From Eutreptiella sp. 'Long Island Sound 2002' (taxonomy: Eukaryota; Euglenozoa; Euglenophyceae; Eutreptiales; Eutreptiaceae): 64,000 nucleotides of DNA. A program made the translations under genes and the position numbers. Below are positions 47,769-58,476 of the stretch, piece after piece. The notes beneath the pieces were generated by a model that was not told the origin of the DNA, made no database searches, and was given only the letters and a program-made list of their open reading frames with translations. Position 1 is the first letter of the stretch; each line of letters starts with the position of its first letter. The stretch is taken from positions 92,326,086 to 92,390,085 of the forward strand of contig OZ038383.1 of assembly GCA_964036045.1 (NCBI GenBank). Direction: 5' to 3'.

Positions 47769-48485
47769 CATACGCCGGTGAAAAAGATGGCTTCGTAGCC
47801 CTAGGAACGCCATTCGGTGCCAAAACCAGACTTGGCGCACGCCAAGTTTTGTTTTGGCGCGCGCCAAGTCTGGACTTGGCGCGTCTAACCCGCTACTTCT
47901 CAAATACCAATCTACCATCCCGGTATACACCTCATGTGATGCCCCAGTACCCTTACCTTCCCAGGCACACTTTGCCCAAACAAACGCTTTTTGCCATTGG
48001 TTTTTTCTCTGCATCAAGTCAGTTCCCTTGTTCATCAGCATGATTTCTCATGAAGTCTGTACACATTCGCAAACAAATCATTGCCATGCTGGGGGCCCAA
48101 GGTCTTGGCTATTACACATCCCAGTCATCTTCCCAAAGCAAGGAAGGAAGGAGGTACAATCAAATGAGAGCCGTGCTGGGAGGCTAGGCTCTTGGTTACC
48201 TACACATCTCAGGGGTCATTCGTCAACTCATTTGAAGACCTCCCTATTTTCAAGGAAACCCTTCTGCTTTGTCCATGACTGGTCCCACATAGAAAAGTTT
48301 TTGCTGTACAAGGCCCAATCCACGTTATCCGAGCGGATGATCTCCCCCCACCCCCTCCGCTTGCGTTCACCTTTGCTAGCCCTTGCCCTTCTTGCCCCCC
48401 GTAGATTGGGAACCCGGCCGCCTTTAGCTCCACCTCGAAAACTTCGCTTTGAAATCTCAATCGTTTAAGCCTTGTGGGTCTTATA
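47769..48485. mobile_element. Clade II element fragment
   Basis: Palindromes TTGGCGCACGCCAA and TTGGCGCGCGCCAA at 47826-47885 and, on the minus strand (48480 to 48230), a transposase end reading FEISKRSFRGGAKGGRVPNL then DNVDWALYSKNFSMWDQSWT. It differs from element 4 copies by many substitutions, so it is an older or separate lineage. No complete terminus is visible. Confidence 0.65.
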
Positions 48486-48691
48486 CAGTGGTCTTTTTGA
48501 AGTGTCAATGGGTCTAATACTTCTTGGATCCGGAGCACACTGTGACCTGTGTGTGATACTCTCGTCTCGCAAGCATTTGAGGCCAACTTGGCAACTCACA
48601 TGACAGCATCATTGTCATTTATTTGGGTTGGGGTGAGGTTGAGGACAATTTTGTTTCATTTCCTGGTGCTCAAGGGCTGGGTCTGATTGTG

Positions 48692-49093
48692 GTGAGCATA
48701 ACTTGTCATACTAAGAATACCCCCCCAAAACAGCCATTTTGTCACATGTCGTTCCGTGTGTCCATGGGATATGAAAAAATGAGTTTAGCACCCTGAAAAT
48801 AGGGGGGGGGGGTCAAAAAACCACAAAGCCAATTCCATACACCCACACCGGTGTGTGGCAATCGACACTTTGTGAGGTATTTGTCAGTATACTCGAAGTA
48901 TTGGAGAAGTATTCTTGCCGTATACTTCGGAGTATACGGCCGTATACTCGGAAGTATACGGCCGTATACTCGGAGTATACGGGGACTTTCTGCCTCCCAC
49001 CCATGCCACCATTCTCATCAACTACCCCCCCCCTTGCAAGTACTCATGACTCTCCAACCCCCAAACACATTGTACACACAAAAGAGCACCATA
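48692..49093. mobile_element. Copy of the left end of element 1, disrupted by element 7
   Basis: About 90 percent similar by eye to 4086..4495, including the GTATACGGCCGTATAC array at 48917..48985. It stops exactly at the TA target site of element 7; its continuation (matching 4496..4735) is found inverted at 62410..62669. Confidence 0.85.
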
Positions 49094-50562
49094 TTCCTTT
49101 GGCTACCATCTGTACGTTTCTGGCCGGAGGCGCGCTTTTGTGGCCCACGGTGTTGCATGTAAGGTTTTGAAAACGCGTAGAGCGCGCACAACGCGTACAA
49201 CACGTACAGACCAAGTAACACGCACAGAACGCGTAGCACGCCGAACACGTGCCTCCAGAGGCACGTGCAGAATTGGAATACCGGACCGCGCAGAACGCGC
49301 AGAACGCGCAGCACGTCGCCTTGCACACGGGCGCACATCGAGGAGGGGCCGCGTCCTCACAGTTGGGTATCCAGCCTACGCGGTTGTCCCCCAGGGTTCG
49401 CACTGGTCCCATGGGTAGGGATAGCAGAGGCTCCGCCTCCATGATCGTCTCGTTCAAGCCCCCCATTCCACCACACTACTCCTCATCCTCCTCATCCTCC
49501 TCATCCTCCTCGTCCTCCTCATCCTCCTCGTCCTCCTCGCCTTCCTCGTCCTCCTCGTCCTCCTCGTCCTCCTCGTCCTCCTCGTCCTCCTCGTCCTCCT
49601 CGTCCTCCCCGTCCTCTTCGTCCTCCTCATGGTCCTCCTCCCACACCTCCTCGTCCTCCTCGTCTACCTCCATGTCCCGTGCGCCTTGCACACCTCCATA
49701 GCCATGTCCCGGTGCAAAGCACAACACGTGGAATGCCTTTCCACAACCGGTACATTCATAGCCGGTTCTTCCCCTCTTGCAAAAGTGGCACACACGCCGC
49801 CGTTGTGTCGCCACCGGCACGTGTACCTCTTGTCGTAGGGGGTGGGCAAAGTACCGCCGCCGCAACACTTGCCATTGCCATTCCCACATACTAGTGGTCT
49901 CCTTGCAAAGTCCCAATTGCCGACAAGTTGCGAACACATTCACAACTGCGTACCGGAGCACGAACGCACGCACCGCGTGGGCCCATGTCATCTGGCGGCC
50001 AACCTGCCTCATCTGCAGGGCCATCTGGTTCACACCATCGACACCGCGCGACAGTGTGCGGTACGCCGCCACCACGGGGTGCACTTCCCGCCCGCTTCGC
50101 CGTTGAGGTGGTCCCTTTCGGGCAAACCACACATTCGTCAACATCGGCACAACGCGGGGGGGTTCGTGCCCGACCTTCGGATTCTTGTACGTGCACAGAC
50201 TGTACTTGAAATCCGCCACAGTGCACACCGCCGTCTACCCCTCCTGCACCTGCTCCCCGGCCCATGTCACGCCGTACGTGGACCGCTTCGTCATCATGAG
50301 GAATGCCCGCTTGTTGGCGGCCAATTCCTTTGCAAGGCCGTGGGACCCGAAAAAGGAGTCGGCACATAGCACCGTCCCCTCGGGCAGCAATGATGCCCAC
50401 AACTTCATGATGTTTTTGGCATCGAAGTTTCCCGCCGCAGTGCCGTAGCGGCGTAGCCGGCCACGTACACCGGTGTACAAATACATGTCCACCACGTACC
50501 CCCATGTTGCATCGGCCAGGCAATACAACTTTATCCCGGTTGGGTGCGGTTTCCGGGCTATG

Positions 50563-51114
50563 TATGGTGAGCATAACCTGGCATACCAGGAATACCTGGG
50601 AGTATACGGGTAAAAAAGGGGGTTTTGGGAGAAAGGGGTATGTGGCATGTACAGTTGGGTACGAATGTATAATGCACAATGCATGCATAGGTGGGTTGAG
50701 GAATACCTCTAGTTTGCCAATTGTGATGGTCAATGTTGTGTTTGAAACTACCCCATTTTGGGCTCTTGGGGTATACGGCCGTATACTCAAGGCTCCAATA
50801 CCTCAGTATACGGCCGTATACTCTGGAGTATACGGCCGTATACTTGGAGTATACGGCCGTATACTCCGAAGTATACGGCAAGAATACTTCTCCAATACTT
50901 CGAGTATACTGACAAATACCTCAAAAAGTGTAGATTGCCACACACAGGTGTGGGTGTATGGAATTGGCTTTCCGGTTTTTTGACCCCCCCCCCTATTTTT
51001 GGGGTGCTAAACTCATTTTTTTATATCCCATGGGCACACGGAACGACTAGGTACATGTGCCAAAATGGCTGTTTTGGGGGGATATTCTTGGTATGCCAGG
51101 TTATGCTCACCATA
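50563..51114. mobile_element. 552-bp non-autonomous derivative of element 1
   Basis: Same termini as element 1, duplication TG (50561-50562, 51115-51116). In reverse orientation it consists of the left about 240 bp and the right about 310 bp of element 1 joined near 50870, with GTATACGGCCGTATAC palindromes at 50768..50880. No coding capacity. Confidence 0.9.
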
Positions 51115-51127
51115 TGAACATTTTCAA

Positions 51128-52381
51128 TGTAACTACGAAGCCAACCCCAGATACTGTACATTCGCCAACTCCTGGTCAACTCCATGTCGAGAGCATTCAA
51201 CTTGCTTGTACTTGTGCACTGTGTTGTTGCTACGCCTTGTGCATGAAACGTGAGGAACTATTGATATTTTACAGCTTTTGGTTGCGTTGCTTTGTTGTTA
51301 TGATGCAATATGTGGGTTTTTTGGGTCGAAGCCAACTTTTTGGAAGCCAAGTCAAAGTTGGCGCGCCTCTTGACATGGGGGGGGTCCAGGTGTCCTGGAC
51401 GGACGCCTTCCGGCAATGGGGAAAATCCCTGTTGGCAACAATCGATGTCGTCTGGAAATCCGGACCATTGCAGTTGCCCGACATGAAAATTCTGCGAACT
51501 GAATTGAAAAAAATGGGGGAGGCCCATAAGGCCTGTGAAATGAACGTCACCCTGTGGGCCCATCTGTGGATTGACCACCTGTTGGGATGGGCCCGCAGGT
51601 GGGGGCACATTGCCATTTTTGCCGCCTTCAAAGGAGAGGGGCGGCACAAAGCCCTGAAATGTGAAATCTCAAAGCGCAGCTTTCGAGGTGGAAGTAAAGG
51701 CGGCCGGGTGTCCAGACTGCAGGGGGCCAGAGTGCGGGTGAAGGGGGGCAAGGGGGATCGCACGCGGAAGGGGTGGGGGGAAGTGATCCGCTCAGATAAT
51801 CTGGACTGGGGGTTATATAATAAAAAATTTTCGGTTTGGGAGTCGTCGTGGACGAAGCAAAGGGGGTACATAGAGAATAAGGGGGTCTTCGTCCAGGCTG
51901 AACAAGGCATGTGACCTCTATATATGATTTATATGATTGATTTGACAGCTTCTTTAAGATTGCACATTCGCAGTCTTTTGCACATTAATCAAAAAAAGAT
52001 GGAACAATGCTTTCTTCGTGCCAAGTGTGCAAGGGCAGGTGAGGGACGGAATTTCCAGTGACAACAATGGTATGCAAGTCGATGGTTTGATCGGTGGGGG
52101 GACATTTGGCGCGCGCCAAGTCGCAAGTTGGCGCGCCAACTTGTGAATTTGCGCGAGCCCAGGCCCGGGAAGCCAACTTTGGGACTTTTGTACCGTGTAG
52201 GAGTGTTTTCAGCACGAGAGGGGCATGAAACCCGGGTTTTTTCAGGGTAAGAAGTTTCCATTTACACCAAAAAGGAGGAAAAAATCCCTAGGTAGCCAGT
52301 GTAACAACATAATAGACACCCGCCATGATTTGGCTGCATTCCGAAGCAAGTTGGCGAATGTCTCTTGGCTTCGTAGTTACA
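51128..52381. mobile_element. 1.25-kb non-autonomous derivative of element 4
   Basis: Termini TGTAACTACGAAGCC and complement, duplication AA (51126-51127, 52382-52383). Its left 240 bp equal the right end of element 4 and its right 700 bp equal the left end; a transposase 3' end lies between. Palindromes at 51357 (partial) and 52110..52140. Confidence 0.87.
51370..51914 (+). pseudogene. Clade II transposase, C-terminal half
   Basis: Reads MGGVQVSWTDAFRQWGKSLL, MNVTLWAHLWIDHLLGWARR, FAAFKGEGRHKALKCEISKR and ends QAEQGM. The blocks LWAHLWIDH and EGRHKALK correspond to LWTHLWIDH and EGSHRRLK of element 3. The N-terminal half with the first two catalytic acids is missing. Confidence 0.78.
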
Positions 52382-52729
52382 AAGGGGCCCGCTAGCATCC
52401 CCTTGTGGGGCACCACGGACTCATCGCCGCAGGCCCCACCCCCCATGCACCACGCTCGCGCCCATTGGCCATTGCAGTCTTCCAGTAGCGAGACCACATT
52501 GGTACGTAGCAACCGTTGCAGCAAGTAGTATTGGCGACGCGTCAGCATGTTTGCCATATAGGGATTGTATAATAGGCCCTTGCGGTCCCAAACCCCGTCC
52601 ACATGCATTGGTCGCACCATCCCCAATAGAATTAGAAATGCATTGTACCTAGGTACTAAAGGTAGCAGGTCTGGCCTTCCGTGGTCCCGTAGGGCTTGGC
52701 ATTGTAGATTCTCTATGGGGGCCATGATA

Positions 52730-53278
52730 TTCCTTTGTCTACAGAAGCTCCATTTTTGGGCCTCCGCTCCCGCCTCCGCTCCGTACGTTATCCCCGTAAG
52801 CTAGGAGAACGCGCACAACGACAATAACACTCCGTAACGCTCCGGAACGCGGATAACGCGGAAAATGCACAAAACGCTTCCAGAAGCACGACCAGAAGCA
52901 GAAAACCGGAACGCGGATAACGCGGATAACGCGGAAAACGCTTCCAGAAGCACAACCAGAAGCAAAAAACCGGAACGCGGATAACGCGGATAACGCGGAT
53001 CACGCGGAAAACGAGGGACTCGCTTCCAGAAGCACCACCGGAAGCACAAAAGCGGAACGTAGAAAACGCGGCTAACAGACGACCCCTATACGACGCTAAG
53101 AACGGTGGAAGCAAAGCTGGAGGCAACATGCAAAGTGCTTTTCTCCTTGAAAGTGGCTGAACCGCATAAAAACTCACGCGCGAGTGCGTCGGGCTACCTC
53201 AAAGCGTTGTAAAAACAAGGGTGTTTTTCCCGACCCCTAGAAGCGCCCATTTCGTCATCTACGTCGTAGACAAAGGAA
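52730..53278. mobile_element. 549-bp non-autonomous element of the TTCCTTTGTCTAC family
   Basis: Termini TTCCTTTGTCTAC and complement, duplication TA; removal joins GTG TGG GAC TAT ATC ATG in frame. Interior packed with CGCGGATAACGCGGATAACG and CTTCCAGAAGCACNACCAGA repeats, similar in style to the introner-like introns. No gene. Confidence 0.87.
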
Positions 53279-53444
53279 TATAGTCCCACACCTCGTCCTC
53301 AGTATAGCCGATGAGCCAGGATTCCCCGGGCCGGATACCGTATTGGATATCGGCCGCACAGTCCTCCCGTGGGAGCCTATGGTCGTACAGCGGTGGTTGA
53401 AATTTTGGCGGCATCACAAACAAAGATTGTTGAGAAATGAGACT

Positions 53445-53604
53445 CTGTAGAACACGCAACACACCAGTGGCAGTTCCAGAGGCAACAGCAGAGGCAGCAA
53501 AAGCGGAACGTGCAGAACGCGCAGCACACGCAGAACGTGTAACACGACCTCCAGAGGCAGACACAGAAGCAAGACACGTAGAGCGCGTATTACACGAAAC
53601 ACAC
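53445..53604 (-). other. Introner-like intron upstream of the piggyBac-like coding start
   Basis: Donor GC|GTGTGTTTCG, acceptor TGTTCTACAG, 160 bp, with GTCTGCCTCTGGAGG and GTTCTGCGTGT words. Likely in the 5' untranslated part or first exon. Confidence 0.65.
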
Positions 53605-53983
53605 GCAGGACAGGGGATGGGGCAATGGGGGCGGCAACACGAACAAGTCAATTGTTGCTTTCTTAAAACGGTGTCCGTGCACCCTACATGGTCCACGCAG
53701 AGCAGCGGCCGCAGCCGCCACCATTCATCCGAACGTCGAAAAAGTATTCACAACGCAATAAATACCGGCGTCGGTGCCCCGATGGAAGCGCCGCCTACCG
53801 ATGCCACCACTGTGGGGTTGGCTGTGAATGTGCTTGCTGGGCCAACGGCACTGGCTTGGAAAAGAAGAGGGGTTTGTCTGCCGCGGACCTCATCGGGGTC
53901 GGGCCACTCATCCCCCTCCTGTGTGTTTGAAAAAATGCTGCCTGGGCTGCTCCAACTTAGGTCGGCCCGATTTATTATGTATA

Positions 53984-56900
53984 CTAAATCTGCACTATCT
54001 CGTCCTTCTCCTCCATCTCCTCTCCCGCCGCTGCGGCTTCCTCCGGGGGCTCCTCTCCCATTTCCGCATCGCTCTTCGGCGCCCCAGCGCTCTCTTCCTT
54101 GGCTGCCTCCGGCTCCTGCGGTGGATCCATTGGCGCGGTCGACTCCTCCTCCGGCTCCGTTTTGATTGGGTGCTGCAGAACACGGAACACGCGTGAAACA
54201 TGCAACCCACCTCTAGAGGCAATCCGAGAGGCACCAAAAAGAAAACGTGTGGAACGCGCAGAACGCAGAGAACACGGGGCTCGCATCCAGAGGCACACCC
54301 GGAGGCTACACGCAAATCCCCTATTAGAACGCATAGTACTAATGTGCAACGCGCACCTGTGCACCTTCCGTGTGCGGGGGTCCCGTCTCCGGCCCCATCT
54401 CCGGCCTGCCTTGCTGCTCCCCGGACGGTGGCGGTGGTGGCGGAGGTCCTTGCGGCAGTGGCTGGGGTGGTGGATCCATTGGCGCTGGTGGCTGCAGCAT
54501 TGCTTGCGGTGGAGGATACGTGGGTGGCGGCGGATAATCCTGGGGCCGGTACCTGTACGGGTCGGACCCATACGGGAGGCTCCCGGAGCTCGAAGGCATT
54601 TCCCGATCCGTCTTCATCGGCTGGTACTCGTACCGCGGCTCATACTCGTATCGCGGCTCATACGGATACCCATGCTGCTGCGGATACCCATACTCCTCCC
54701 AGGTTTTCTGCGGAACATGCAGAGCGCGCAAAACAGGTAAGACATGGGAAGGCAAATCCAGAGGCAGTCACAGAATCGAACGTGCAGACCGCGTAGAACG
54801 CGTAGGACGCCCAAAGCAGACAGGAGGCAACTCCAGAGGCAAGTGAAAAGACCCGTGCCACGACGCCCAGCACAGGAATGCACACCCGCTGCCTCTTTGC
54901 ATCCTTTGTTCTCACGAGTGTCCATGCCCCTGTGTCGGGGAGGTCGACACCTCTGTCCTCCGTTAAGGTGTAGGCCATGAGGCCAGCCATGCGGACCGTG
55001 CGCGACAGCTTCTCCTGTACAGACCACGCAAAGCGCGTGCAACACCGGAAGGCACCCCCAGATGCAACGAAGAGGCGCAACGTCGGGAACACGTAGCACG
55101 CGCAGAACGCCGAAGACGCGCTACACGCTGCACTGGAGGCGTTACAGAGGGAACACGCAACACATGCAGTACACCTGCAAAGTGTCAGTGGGCATGTCGA
55201 CAATGTCCTCCGCACCAAACGCACTCAGCTGGTCCATGCTGCGCCGTGGTCGGTATCCTGACGACAGGGGCTCCCCCTTCAATTTCGCCAACGGCAGGCG
55301 TGCAGCTGCGGGGTCACCAAATTCTGTAGGCCAGTCCGGGGCTCCGACACAGTTCGTGCACACCGACACCCCCTTGATCCACCCGGTTGCGACTTGGCGG
55401 GGTGAGCTGCTGGGGTATCGCTCCTCAAACAGTTCTGTGGCAGCGGCTGTGCTTTGTGCATTCTTCGTGCCACAGCGGAGGACCATCTGCACACTGTACG
55501 CCCGCACGTCCGTCACCAGAAGCAGCGCCAGGCCCCATTCGCGGCGCGCTTGTGTTTCCTCGGCCAAACACACTTTGTAGTGTTGGCATACTCGTCCGAG
55601 TGACACTTCATATTCCGACTCCAGGGTGCGTTGCATGACCTGCACATCGTTGTCAAAGGCGGCCCCGGCTTGGTACTTCTCCCCTCGGGTTGCACCTGTG
55701 GGCATCGTCCTGTGCGGTTCGCCTTCCACTGCGTAACGCACATGCTTGGGCCTCTCCTCCACCTTCTTGCCCTTGCTGCTCTTCTTCTTGGGTGGACTCT
55801 TCGTCTTTTCCTTCTTCTTCTTGGACAGCTCCTCCGGCTCTGGCCTTGCCTCTGGCTTCGCCTTCACAGGGGTCCCCTTTGCGGCCATGTGGGCAACCAC
55901 CTCGAGGTGGGTGCTTCGGGGTGCGCGTTGGGCGAGGGAGGGCTCGTCCTCGTCCTTCACACTGGCAGCATCACTCCCCTCCTCCTCCTCCTCCTCCTTT
56001 GCCTCCTCTGCCTCCTCCGGCTCCTCTTCCGAATCCTCTTCCGACTCGTCCTCATCCGAACTCTCCGTGGTTCCCTCATCTTGGATGCACGTCGACAGCC
56101 GGTCGCGCGGAATCTGTAGAACATGCAGAACATGCAAGACACATGGAGGCAACCCCAGAGGCAATACCAGATGATGTGGATGTGGATGACATCGGGGGAG
56201 GGGTCGAGGGAGGCTGCCCAGCCCACGATGTCATCCACCCCCAGTGCCTCCGACTCGTACGTTTCCTCCTCCAATTGATGGTGGGCAACGGGGAGGGCTT
56301 GGTAGTGGGCGAGGGTGTCGGCTGAGGGGTCGGGGCGCGAGGCGAGGCTTGCGAGTTGAGACATAGTCTGCTGCGACATTGTTAAAAGAGAAGAACGCGA
56401 GGGCTTTGAGAGCTGTAACAAAGCGAAAGAGTGGAAAGGAGGGTAAATTCGTACGAAATTCGTACGAAATTCGTACGAAATTCGTGCGAATTCGTACGAA
56501 ATTAGTGCGAATTTCACATTCTCGTGAATCTGTGAATCTAGCGTGAATTTCTGCGTGAATTTAGGTGCGTGAATTTCACATTCACGCGAATCTCACCAAA
56601 TGTGTTAAACCATGCGGGGACTTTAAACCTCTAAATTGCACCTATTTGTTGCATCTTACTTTTGGGCGAAGGTAGCACGACAAAAGCACACGATAGCACC
56701 AAGTTACGAGCAAAACACAGCAAAATTGGGTGAAATTCACGGTACCGTGAATCTCGGATTCAAACGGCCGGTTCAGGAAGGGTACAAGGAAGCACGCAGA
56801 GCGCCAAGAACGCGCAAAACGCATAACACACAACAAGAGGCAGATCCAGAGGCAACGGAAAAGGGAACGGATAAAACGCGCAGAACACATAAAACACTTT

Positions 56901-57640
56901 TTTGTGTTTCAAGTAGCCATCCTTCTTGTTGCGGACGTCCTGCACCACATGCGGTGCATGTGGCTTGCCCTTCGGGGCCTTGACCTGTGAACGGGTGCAA
57001 GAGGCGGTAGGGGACAACAGGCAGCGCAAAATAGTGGTCACATGAACCGCAAACCCGTGAACGTGGTACACCTGATACGTTGTGAGGTTCGTCAACCAAA
57101 GTTCTTTCTCCTGCTTGTCCTTGGCCCCTTTCTTCTTCCCATTGACCCATCCGGCATGCCACCCCGCTGCGACACAAGGGGGTGAGGAGGACAGCGGTGC
57201 AAGGCGAGAAGCGAGATGAAAACGAAGACACACACACACATACTCGTGACTTGTTTAATTTGAAAGACAACGAAGGCGTCGTGCTTCAGTTTCTCCGGAT
57301 GCTTCCACTCTCCCAGCTTCCCACCCTTCTGCAACCATTGCGAATGTGTGGCGGGGTACAGGGGTGCAGGCATGGCTCCTGCACCGTAAAAGCAGAGCGG
57401 CCTATGAATGTTGGGACAAAAACATGCTGCAGAGCACGTAGCACGCGTAGAACGGCTCCAGAGGCAACGTCAGAAGCGAAAAACGACAACACACAAAACA
57501 CCCAACACACGTGGGCAATGTAGCACCAAGGCAAACGCATAGGCAGAAGGCAATTGTCGTTGGAATACGCACGTTTCAGTTCCATTGGGAACCAGTGCAG
57601 GTGTGTGGCAGAGTACACGGGTGAAAGCATGGCAAAAAAA
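53984..57640 (-). CDS. Gene X of element 7, multi-exon, unknown function
   Basis: Exons by splice sites and comparison with element 6: about 57569..57640 (MLSPVYSATHLHWFP), a 57247..57426 region (APLYPATHSQWLQKGGKLGE, a repeat of the former), about 56898..57168 (VVQDVRNKKDGYLKHKK), 55175..56113, 54886..55014, 54357..54707 and 53984..54172. Domains: Glu-rich, Lys-rich KKKSSKGKKVEERPKHVRYA, a folded core (NDVQVMQRTLESEYEVSLGR, LALLLVTDVRAYSVQMVLRC), a Tyr/Pro-rich segment (YEPRYEYEPRYEYQP) and an acidic end to DEIVQI. I recognise no family. The link with piggyBac-like elements in two copies suggests an accessory role. Confidence 0.65.
54173..54356 (-). other. Introner-like intron of gene X
   Basis: Phase 0, CACAG|GTGCGCGTTG to GTGTTCTGCAG|CAC, 184 bp. 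Shared words GTGCCTCTGGATG and TGCGTTCTGCGCGTTCC. Confidence 0.82.
54708..54885 (-). other. Introner-like intron of gene X
   Basis: Phase 0, CAGCGG|GTGTGCATTC to GTTCCGCAG|AAA, 178 bp. Words TTGCCTCTGGAGTTGCC and TACGCGTTCTACGCGG. Element 6 has a donor at the matching place (38330). Confidence 0.82.
55015..55174 (-). other. Introner-like intron of gene X
   Basis: Phase 0, GCAG|GTGTACTGC to GGTCTGTACAG|GAG, 160 bp. Same position as 38466..38591 in element 6, though the sequences have diverged. Confidence 0.82.
56114..56897 (-). other. Introner-like intron of gene X, split by an element 3 fragment
   Basis: Donor AAAAAA|GTGTTTTATG at 56897 and acceptor TGTTCTACAG at 56114, phase 0, joining YLKHKK to IPRDRLS as in element 6 (EYTK to IQANRLW). 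The stretch 56165..56790 inside it belongs to element 3. Confidence 0.75.
56165..56790 (-). mobile_element. Element 3 left-end fragment within an intron
   Basis: Complement of 28783..29250: the start of the oxygenase (MSQQTMSQLASLASRPDPSA), the AAATTCGTACGAATTT array at 56445..56520 and subterminal DNA. Beyond 56655 it continues with sequence missing at 28783, ending near CGGTTCAGGAAGGGTACAA, which resembles the right end at 35650-35670 and so may be the true terminus. Confidence 0.8.
57427..57568 (-). other. Introner-like intron of gene X
   Basis: Donor GTGC|GTATTCCAAC, acceptor GTGCTCTGCAG|CAT, 142 bp, with GACGTTGCCTCTGGAGCC and TACGCGTGCTACGTGC words. A similar word block at 57681..57790 ends CGTTCTGCAG and may be the first intron of the gene. 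Confidence 0.75.
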
Positions 57641-57958
57641 AAAATCGGGGGTGGTATGATAGGTGTGAAGCACTTAGCCCCTGCAGAACGCGTAGGAAGA
57701 CTTCCAGAGGCAGACTCAGAGGCACCGGACCGAAACACGCAGGACGCGCAACGCACGCAGCACGCGTAGCACCAAGACAGAGGCAGAGGCAGGAGGCAAT
57801 TGTGCTTCTCTCCTCGAAAATGGTTGAATTGAGCTAAACGGATAGTTCCATTGCGTTGGGCACCCTCGAAAACCCCCCGGAAGCACAAAACAATCATAAA
57901 AGCAAAAACGCGACAAAATTTCGTGCTATGCGTTCTACGCGTGGTAGCCAAAGGAATA

Positions 57959-58425
57959 TATATCCACATACCCTCTTGGAACACGGATACCCTGGGTGTG
58001 ACTTTGCGCATATGGTGAATCTTGCGCACCCATGAGTGAGGTGACAAATGCAGATTACGGTTCACCTCGTCCCATGATTTACCCACGGTGGTCCATTGTT
58101 TGTGTGGTTGTGACGACCATTTTGGACGCTTTTTCGCTTGCAACTTGCACTCCGGGTTGAGTGCCTCATGTAGTGCACGGGCCTGGTTTGCTGCGAAAGC
58201 TACAAACGCCTGGCCTTGTGGTGGGGATGGGGTGGTAACTGATGACAGGTCCTGCCTGTGGACGTGTGCTCCAACTTGTTTAAGTTGTTGTCGGAGCGTG
58301 GCTACCACGCACGATGCGTCAATGGGACGTGTTTGTCGCATCAGTTCGCTTTCGTATATCCACACCCGAACTCTGGAGTCATCGTCAGGCAAACGGATAC
58401 GTGCAGCAGGGTGCAGGGCTGTCAC
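57959..58425 (-). pseudogene. Retroelement-like ORF, cut by the right end of element 7
   Basis: Starts MTALHPAARIRLPDDDSRVR, contains VATLRQQLKQVGAHVHRQDL and KQWTTVGKSWDEVNRNLHLS. No family recognised. The frame ends inside element 7 DNA at WIYI. It follows two other minus-strand ORFs and is probably part of one retroelement with them. Confidence 0.45.
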
Positions 58426-58476
58426 TTGAAATTCGGAACTCGCTGTGTGTAGTCGTGCGTTTCGCGCATGCGCTGT

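Larger units (their letters stand above)
49476..53444 (-). pseudogene. piggyBac-like transposase of element 7, split by three insertions
   Basis: Coding pieces: 53281..53444 (MPPKFQPPLYDHRLP to EDEVWDY), 52384..52727 (MAPIENLQCQALRDHGRPDL, LLPLVPRYNAFLILLGMVRP, to DESVVPHKGM), a few codons at 51115..51127 and 49476..50562. After removing the inserts, the frame reads MLAGPLKMFIARKPHPTGIK, a piggyBac hallmark, then LCADSFFGSHGL (Asp block), an in-frame TAG at 50236-50238, YRTLSRGVDGVNQMALQMRQ (GGVD block), a Cys/His finger VCHFCKRGRTGYECTGCGKA and an acidic Glu/Asp tail of about 70 residues. Cut-and-paste transposase; not functional as it stands. Confidence 0.85.
49094..57956. mobile_element. 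Element 7: piggyBac-like transposon with gene X and introner-like introns
   Basis: Termini TTCCTTTGGCTACCA and complement, duplication TA at 49092-49093 and 57957-57958. The minus strand carries gene X (about 57640 to 53984) and then a piggyBac-like transposase (53444 to 49476). Three smaller elements have inserted into the transposase. The target duplication TA differs from the TTAA of well-studied piggyBac elements. 49094..49475 holds AACGCGCAGAACG words and no gene. Confidence 0.82.

Noticed and set aside
49476-49700. Plus-strand Ser-rich ORF of (SSSS)n
   Set aside because: It is the complement of the Glu/Asp-coding tail of the transposase.
52730-53278. Interpretation of this stretch as an intron of the piggyBac-like gene
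   Set aside because: Inverted termini and TA duplication are visible and precise excision restores the frame, whereas no GT/AG pair does.
53688-53930. Plus-strand ORF with RCHHCGVGCECACWANGTG, zinc-finger-like
   Set aside because: Cys-rich but isolated, without support from a second copy or splice context, and opposite to the genes of element 7.
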